DNA of 64,000 bases from the NCBI GenBank assembly GCA_965229095.1, contig OZ245855.1, positions 992,001 through 1,056,000 on the forward strand, read 5' to 3'. The notes beneath the pieces were generated by a model. That model made no database searches, was not told where the DNA came from, and saw only the letters and a program-made list of their open reading frames with translations. Below are positions 60,864-64,000 of this stretch, one piece after another. This stretch comes from Taibaiella sp965229095. Lineage in GTDB: Bacteria > Bacteroidota > Bacteroidia > Chitinophagales > Chitinophagaceae. Position 1 is the first letter of the stretch. Every line of letters starts with the position of its first letter. The position numbers were made by a program, and so were the translations under genes.

Positions 60864-61487
60864 ATGGAACATAATACAGAAAAAGAAGCTTTACCCTTAT
60901 TGCCTGATCTCATACGTGAGCTCTACAAATACAGCATTGAGAAAACCTACATAGCGGGCAGCACGATCCTGAATGAAGATGCGCACATCCGGTCCATTCC
61001 CATTGTTGTAAAAGGTTCACTAAGGGTTATCCGCACCGAGGAAGACGGCAGGGAGATCTTGTTGTATTACATCAAAGCCGGTGAAAGCTGCATTATGTCC
61101 TTCCTTGGCGGGCTGCACAATGAAACCAGTAAAGTAAGGGCCGAGGTGGAAGAAGATGCAACCATACTTTTTCTGCCGGTAGATAAAGTTGCCCTGTTTA
61201 TAAAGGAATACCCGCAATGGCTGGATTATATTTTCCGCCTGTACCACAAACGCTTTGAAGAATTGCTGGAAATCGTCAATGCCATCGCATTTAAAAAGGT
61301 GGATGAACGTTTACTCGATCTGCTGCATAAGAAAGCGGAGCTGACACAATCCAAAATGATCACCATTACACATGAGCAACTGGCCAACGAGCTGGGTACC
61401 GCCCGTGTAGTGGTTTCGCGCCTGCTGAAGCAGCTGGAAGACAGTGGCGCCGTACAGCTGGGCCGCAATAAAATTACCCTTATGTAA
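60864..61487 (+). CDS. Crp/Fnr-family regulator of the sulfur genes
   Basis: 207 residues. cNMP-type barrel (~25-120) with EDGREILLYYIKAGESCIMS, and HTH (~150-195; LANELGTARVVVSRLLKQL). The recognition helix has ARVVVSR, lacking the Glu that FNR/CRP use to read TGA half-sites, so a different DNA site is expected. A 22-bp repeat lies at its stop codon and again before the persulfide dioxygenase, suggesting control of those two transcripts. Cys97 in ESCIMS could be a thiol sensor. Confidence 0.85.
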   Translation: MEHNTEKEALPLLPDLIRELYKYSIEKTYIAGSTILNEDAHIRSIPIVVKGSLRVIRTEEDGREILLYYIKAGESCIMSFLGGLHNETSKVRAEVEEDATILFLPVDKVALFIKEYPQWLDYIFRLYHKRFEELLEIVNAIAFKKVDERLLDLLHKKAELTQSKMITITHEQLANELGTARVVVSRLLKQLEDSGAVQLGRNKITLM

Positions 61488-61545
61488 CCAAAGTAGCTGG
61501 ACAGTTTTTTGAGTTGGTGCAGCTTTGCATCATCAACTCAAAAAA
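61483..61545 (+). promoter_or_regulatory. TauE promoter with 22-bp repeat copy 1 and inverted repeat
   Basis: 61483-61504 is identical to 62784-62805. It ends 15 nt before a -7-like CAGCTTTG (61520-61527) (mismatch at position 1). The sequence GCTG 20 nt before the -7 box fits a weak -33. A 12-bp inverted repeat TTTTTTGAGTTG (61505-61516) / CAACTCAAAAAA (61534-61545) brackets the start region, directly before ATG 61547. Confidence 0.55.
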
Positions 61546-61546
61546 C

Positions 61547-62344
61547 ATGAATATATCAGGTTACACGGCGTCCGTTTTAATTGGTATCTCACTCGGATTG
61601 ATCGGTGGCGGCGGCAGTATTCTTACCGTTCCCGTTTTAGTGTACCTGTTCGGGATAGACGCCGTGCTTGCTACAGTCTATTCTCTTTTCGTAGTAGGTA
61701 CCACCAGCACGATCGGCTCCCTTTCCTATTTCAGGAAAGGGCTGGTGCATATGAGAACGGTCCTTGTTTTTGGCCTGCCCTCCGTTGCCGCTGTTTTCCT
61801 AACGCGCACCTATATCGTTCCCGCTATTCCGCAAAACATCCTGAACATCGGCACATTCACTGTAACGAAAGGCGCCTTGTTCATGCTGCTCTTTGCCGTG
61901 CTGATGATCTTCGCCTCCTACAGCATGATCCGGAAAAAGAATGAAGTGCAACCGGATGCTGATGCACAAAAGCCGTTCAATTATCCGCTGATCTTTGCAC
62001 AAGGCATTTTTACCGGGATCATTACCGGCCTTATCGGCGCCGGAGGCGGCTTCCTTATTATTCCTGCACTTGTCAATTTGCTGAAGATGCCTATGAAAAC
62101 CGCTGTAGGCACGTCTTTGCTCATTATCGCCATCAACTCCCTGACCGGCTTTGCATTTTCCTTAGCTCATACAAACGTTCAGTGGACTTTCCTCATCAGC
62201 GTAGCTGCCATAGCCGTATCCGGCATACTGATCGGCAGCTATCTTTCTACAAAGATCGACGGGAAGAAGCTAAAGCCCGCTTTCGGCTGGTTTGTGCTGG
62301 TCATGGGCATCTACATCCTCATTAAAGAAACCATTATTAAATAA
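61547..62344 (+). CDS. TauE/SafE-family (sulfite/thiosulfate-type) membrane exporter
   Basis: 265 residues, ~8 membrane segments in two repeats: GISLGLIGGGGSILTVPVLVYLF (in part) and GLIGAGGGFLIIPALVN. Members move sulfite, sulfoacetate or thiosulfate. Start at ATG 61547 just behind the inverted repeat. First of the TauE-OsmC transcript, with the sulfur Crp regulator upstream. Confidence 0.87.
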   Translation: MNISGYTASVLIGISLGLIGGGGSILTVPVLVYLFGIDAVLATVYSLFVVGTTSTIGSLSYFRKGLVHMRTVLVFGLPSVAAVFLTRTYIVPAIPQNILNIGTFTVTKGALFMLLFAVLMIFASYSMIRKKNEVQPDADAQKPFNYPLIFAQGIFTGIITGLIGAGGGFLIIPALVNLLKMPMKTAVGTSLLIIAINSLTGFAFSLAHTNVQWTFLISVAAIAVSGILIGSYLSTKIDGKKLKPAFGWFVLVMGIYILIKETIIK

Positions 62345-62356
62345 AAAGCATTTACC

Positions 62357-62788
62357 ATGTCGCAAGAACATCTTTACGAAGTGCATCTTGATTGGAAAGA
62401 AGGCAGGATAGGGGAGCTGTCATCGCCTGTATTGAACACAACCATAACCTGTACCACGCCACCCGAATTCCCAGGCGGCGTTCCGGGCATCTGGTCGCCG
62501 GAGCATTTGTTCGCCGCATCCATCAATAGCTGTTTCATGGCTACCTTCCTGGCTATCGCCTACAATTTCAAACTGGAGATGGAAGCATTTTCCTGCAAAA
62601 CAATTATAAAGCTGGAAATGACCGAAGGCAGATACCAGATTACCCATGCTGCATTGTTCCCGGAAGTTACCCTGCCATCCGGCACAGATAAGGAGAAGGC
62701 CATCCGCGTACTGGAGAAAGCCAAAACAGGATGCCTCGTCACCAATTCCATAAAGTCGGTAGTAAGCATGGAAAGCGTAGTTGTGTAA
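62357..62788 (+). CDS. OsmC-family protein
   Basis: 143-residue OsmC/Ohr fold: FAASINSCFMATFLAIA (Cys ~61) and AKTGCLVTNSIKS (Cys ~127), both conserved Cys. 12 nt behind TauE. Together with the persulfide dioxygenase this suggests a thiol/persulfide stress role. A different OsmC protein is encoded at 43038. Confidence 0.85.
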   Translation: MSQEHLYEVHLDWKEGRIGELSSPVLNTTITCTTPPEFPGGVPGIWSPEHLFAASINSCFMATFLAIAYNFKLEMEAFSCKTIIKLEMTEGRYQITHAALFPEVTLPSGTDKEKAIRVLEKAKTGCLVTNSIKSVVSMESVVV

Positions 62789-62828
62789 CCAAAGTAGCTG
62801 GACAGGAAAATAGAACAGCAGAAATTTG
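62784..62828 (+). promoter_or_regulatory. Persulfide dioxygenase promoter with 22-bp repeat copy 2
   Basis: The repeat (62784-62805; begins TGTAACCAAAGTAGC, ends GCTGGACAG) covers the OsmC stop and lies exactly 15 nt before the -7-like GAAATTTG (62821-62828), the same spacing as copy 1. Confidence 0.55.
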
Positions 62829-62863
62829 CCTCATCAAAATTTTAAGTAACAAAACATACAACT

Positions 62864-64000
62864 ATGACAGTAGAACAGATCTATACCGGATGCCTGGCAC
62901 AGGGCGCCTATTACATTTGCTCCAATGGAGCAGCCGCCATCATCGACCCGCTAAGGGAAACGCAGCCTTACCTTGCCCGTTTGGAGAGAGATGGTGTGCA
63001 GCTTAAATACATTTTTGAAACCCATTTCCATGCCGATTTTGTAAGCGGGCATGTAGACCTGAGCAAAAAGACCCAGGCGCCTATCGTGTACGGACCTACC
63101 GCAAAGCCGGAGTTTGAGGCTATTATAGCAGCAGACAAGCAGGAATTTTCATTAGGGAATGTAACCATAAAGGTGCTGCATACACCTGGTCATACCATGG
63201 AAAGCTCCTGCTTTTTACTGATCGATGAAAATGGAAAAGAAACGGCCCTGTTCAGCGGCGATACGCTGTTCCTCGGCGATGTGGGCCGACCCGACCTGGC
63301 GCAGAAAGCGGCTGATCTGACACAAGAAGAACTGGCCGGGCTGCTTTATGAAAGCCTGTACAACAAGATATTGCCTTTGCCGGATGATGTTACGGTTTAC
63401 CCGGCACATGGCGCCGGCTCAGCCTGCGGCAAAAACATGATGAAAGAAACTGTGGATACTTTGGGCAACCAGAAAAAGATGAACTATGCCTTGAACCAAC
63501 CCGACAAAGAGGCATTCATTAAAGCCGTTACCGATGGCCTGCTGTCGCCACCCGCATACTTCGGTATGAACGTGGCCATGAACAGAAAGGGCTACGACAG
63601 CTTTGAAGAAGTATTAAAGCATAGCATGAAAGCTTTAACCGCAGATGAGTTTAAGGTGGTAGCAGAAGCTTCAGGCGCTTTGATCCTGGACACGAGAAGC
63701 GACAAGGATTTTGCATCTGGATTTGTTCCGCAATCTATAAACATCGGACTGGATGGCGATTTCGCCCCCTGGGTGGGCGCGATGATCGTGGATGTAAAGC
63801 AACCTCTTTTATTAATTACCGAAGCAGGAAAAGAAGAAGAAGCCGTGACCCGGTTAAGCCGCGTAGGGTTCGATCATGTGCTGGGACACCTGGCCGGTGG
63901 ATATGATACCTGGAAAAATGCCGGCAAAGAGACGGATCATATCAACCGCATCACGGCAGAAAAATTTGCCATGGATATGAAAGCGGGTGAAGATACAATC
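62864..64000 (+). CDS. Persulfide dioxygenase-rhodanese fusion, 3' end beyond window
   Basis: 379 codons are visible up to the window edge. The MBL-fold dioxygenase (~1-230) has metal motif THFHADFVSGH (~residues 46-56), HTPGHTMESSCFLL and FSGDTLFLGDVGRPDL; it oxidises glutathione or other persulfides to sulfite. A rhodanese-like domain follows (~265-370; LILDTRSDKDFASGFVPQSI), apparently without the active Cys (LLLITEAG in its place); a second, active rhodanese domain may lie off the edge, as in the ~470-residue Bacteroidota version. The operon gives sulfite that TauE could export. Confidence 0.88.
   Translation, partial: MTVEQIYTGCLAQGAYYICSNGAAAIIDPLRETQPYLARLERDGVQLKYIFETHFHADFVSGHVDLSKKTQAPIVYGPTAKPEFEAIIAADKQEFSLGNVTIKVLHTPGHTMESSCFLLIDENGKETALFSGDTLFLGDVGRPDLAQKAADLTQEELAGLLYESLYNKILPLPDDVTVYPAHGAGSACGKNMMKETVDTLGNQKKMNYALNQPDKEAFIKAVTDGLLSPPAYFGMNVAMNRKGYDSFEEVLKHSMKALTADEFKVVAEASGALILDTRSDKDFASGFVPQSINIGLDGDFAPWVGAMIVDVKQPLLLITEAGKEEEAVTRLSRVGFDHVLGHLAGGYDTWKNAGKETDHINRITAEKFAMDMKAGEDTI

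Overview
The window is a chromosomal stretch from a Bacteroidota bacterium, most likely of the family Chitinophagaceae. The evidence is promoters of the TAnnTTTG (-7) type, almost no Shine-Dalgarno sites, many SPII lipoproteins ending in C-S/C-K/C-N, a TonB-dependent receptor, class I lanthipeptide leaders of the KKLSLxKET...GG type known from Chitinophaga, FdhF/YdeP and PpkA-type housekeeping genes, and intergenic REP-like repeats. I see no tRNA, rRNA, transposase, CRISPR array or phage gene. Both edges cut a gene: a TonB receptor on the left and a persulfide dioxygenase/rhodanese protein on the right.

Layout. 1-3.7 kb: TonB receptor 3' end, a lanthipeptide precursor, and small unknown genes. 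3.1-5.5 kb: DUF3347 lipoprotein and L,D-transpeptidase. 5.5-6.4 kb: repeats and a structured region that may encode a small RNA. 6.4-17.3 kb: HD-PycTM protein, polyphosphate kinase, SdiA-regulated lipoprotein, PAP2 phosphatase, phosphoesterase/outer-membrane barrel fusion, GAF protein. 18.0-18.3 kb: very long perfect palindromes. 18.3-23.9 kb: one 1,854-residue protein with a pentapeptide-repeat C-terminus. 24.2-31.7 kb: TetR regulator plus tripartite RND efflux operon plus cupin, with three copies of one operator. 32-36 kb: lipoprotein, amino-acid permease and EamA exporter, the latter pair preceded by two consecutive Cys-rich leader peptides, each followed by a terminator. 36-41.9 kb: esterase, glyoxalase-type dioxygenase, Crp regulator, LpxR, PAP2. 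41.9-44.7 kb: methionine synthesis (metX, metZ) and OsmC. 45.6-46.2 kb: two convergent lanthipeptide precursors. 47.1-52.8 kb: a tightly packed molybdenum-cofactor/formate-dehydrogenase-like operon. 52.8-54.2 kb: a TRAFs-binding/deoxyribosyltransferase-like protein. 54.9-60.2 kb: DUF983 protein, Crp/Fnr regulator, and two copies of a 'H-protein-like + methyltransferase' pair around a SulP transporter. 60.5-64 kb: YjdM, Crp regulator, TauE, OsmC and persulfide dioxygenase.

The most interesting candidates for undescribed biology are: (1) the duplicated degenerate GcvH-like/methyltransferase cassette around SulP, beside a Crp/Fnr regulator and with TTGATNNNNATCAC boxes; (2) the double Cys/Met leader-peptide attenuator ahead of an EamA-APC transporter pair, with a perfect TTGATNNNNATCAA site upstream; (3) three stand-alone lanthipeptide precursors, two of which share a palindromic promoter motif; (4) the giant pentapeptide protein with a cationic aromatic tail; (5) a 22-bp element repeated at identical spacing before two sulfur-detoxification transcripts next to a Crp regulator with an atypical recognition helix. 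Sulfur is a recurring theme: cysteine leaders, metX/metZ, SulP, TauE, OsmC and persulfide dioxygenase.
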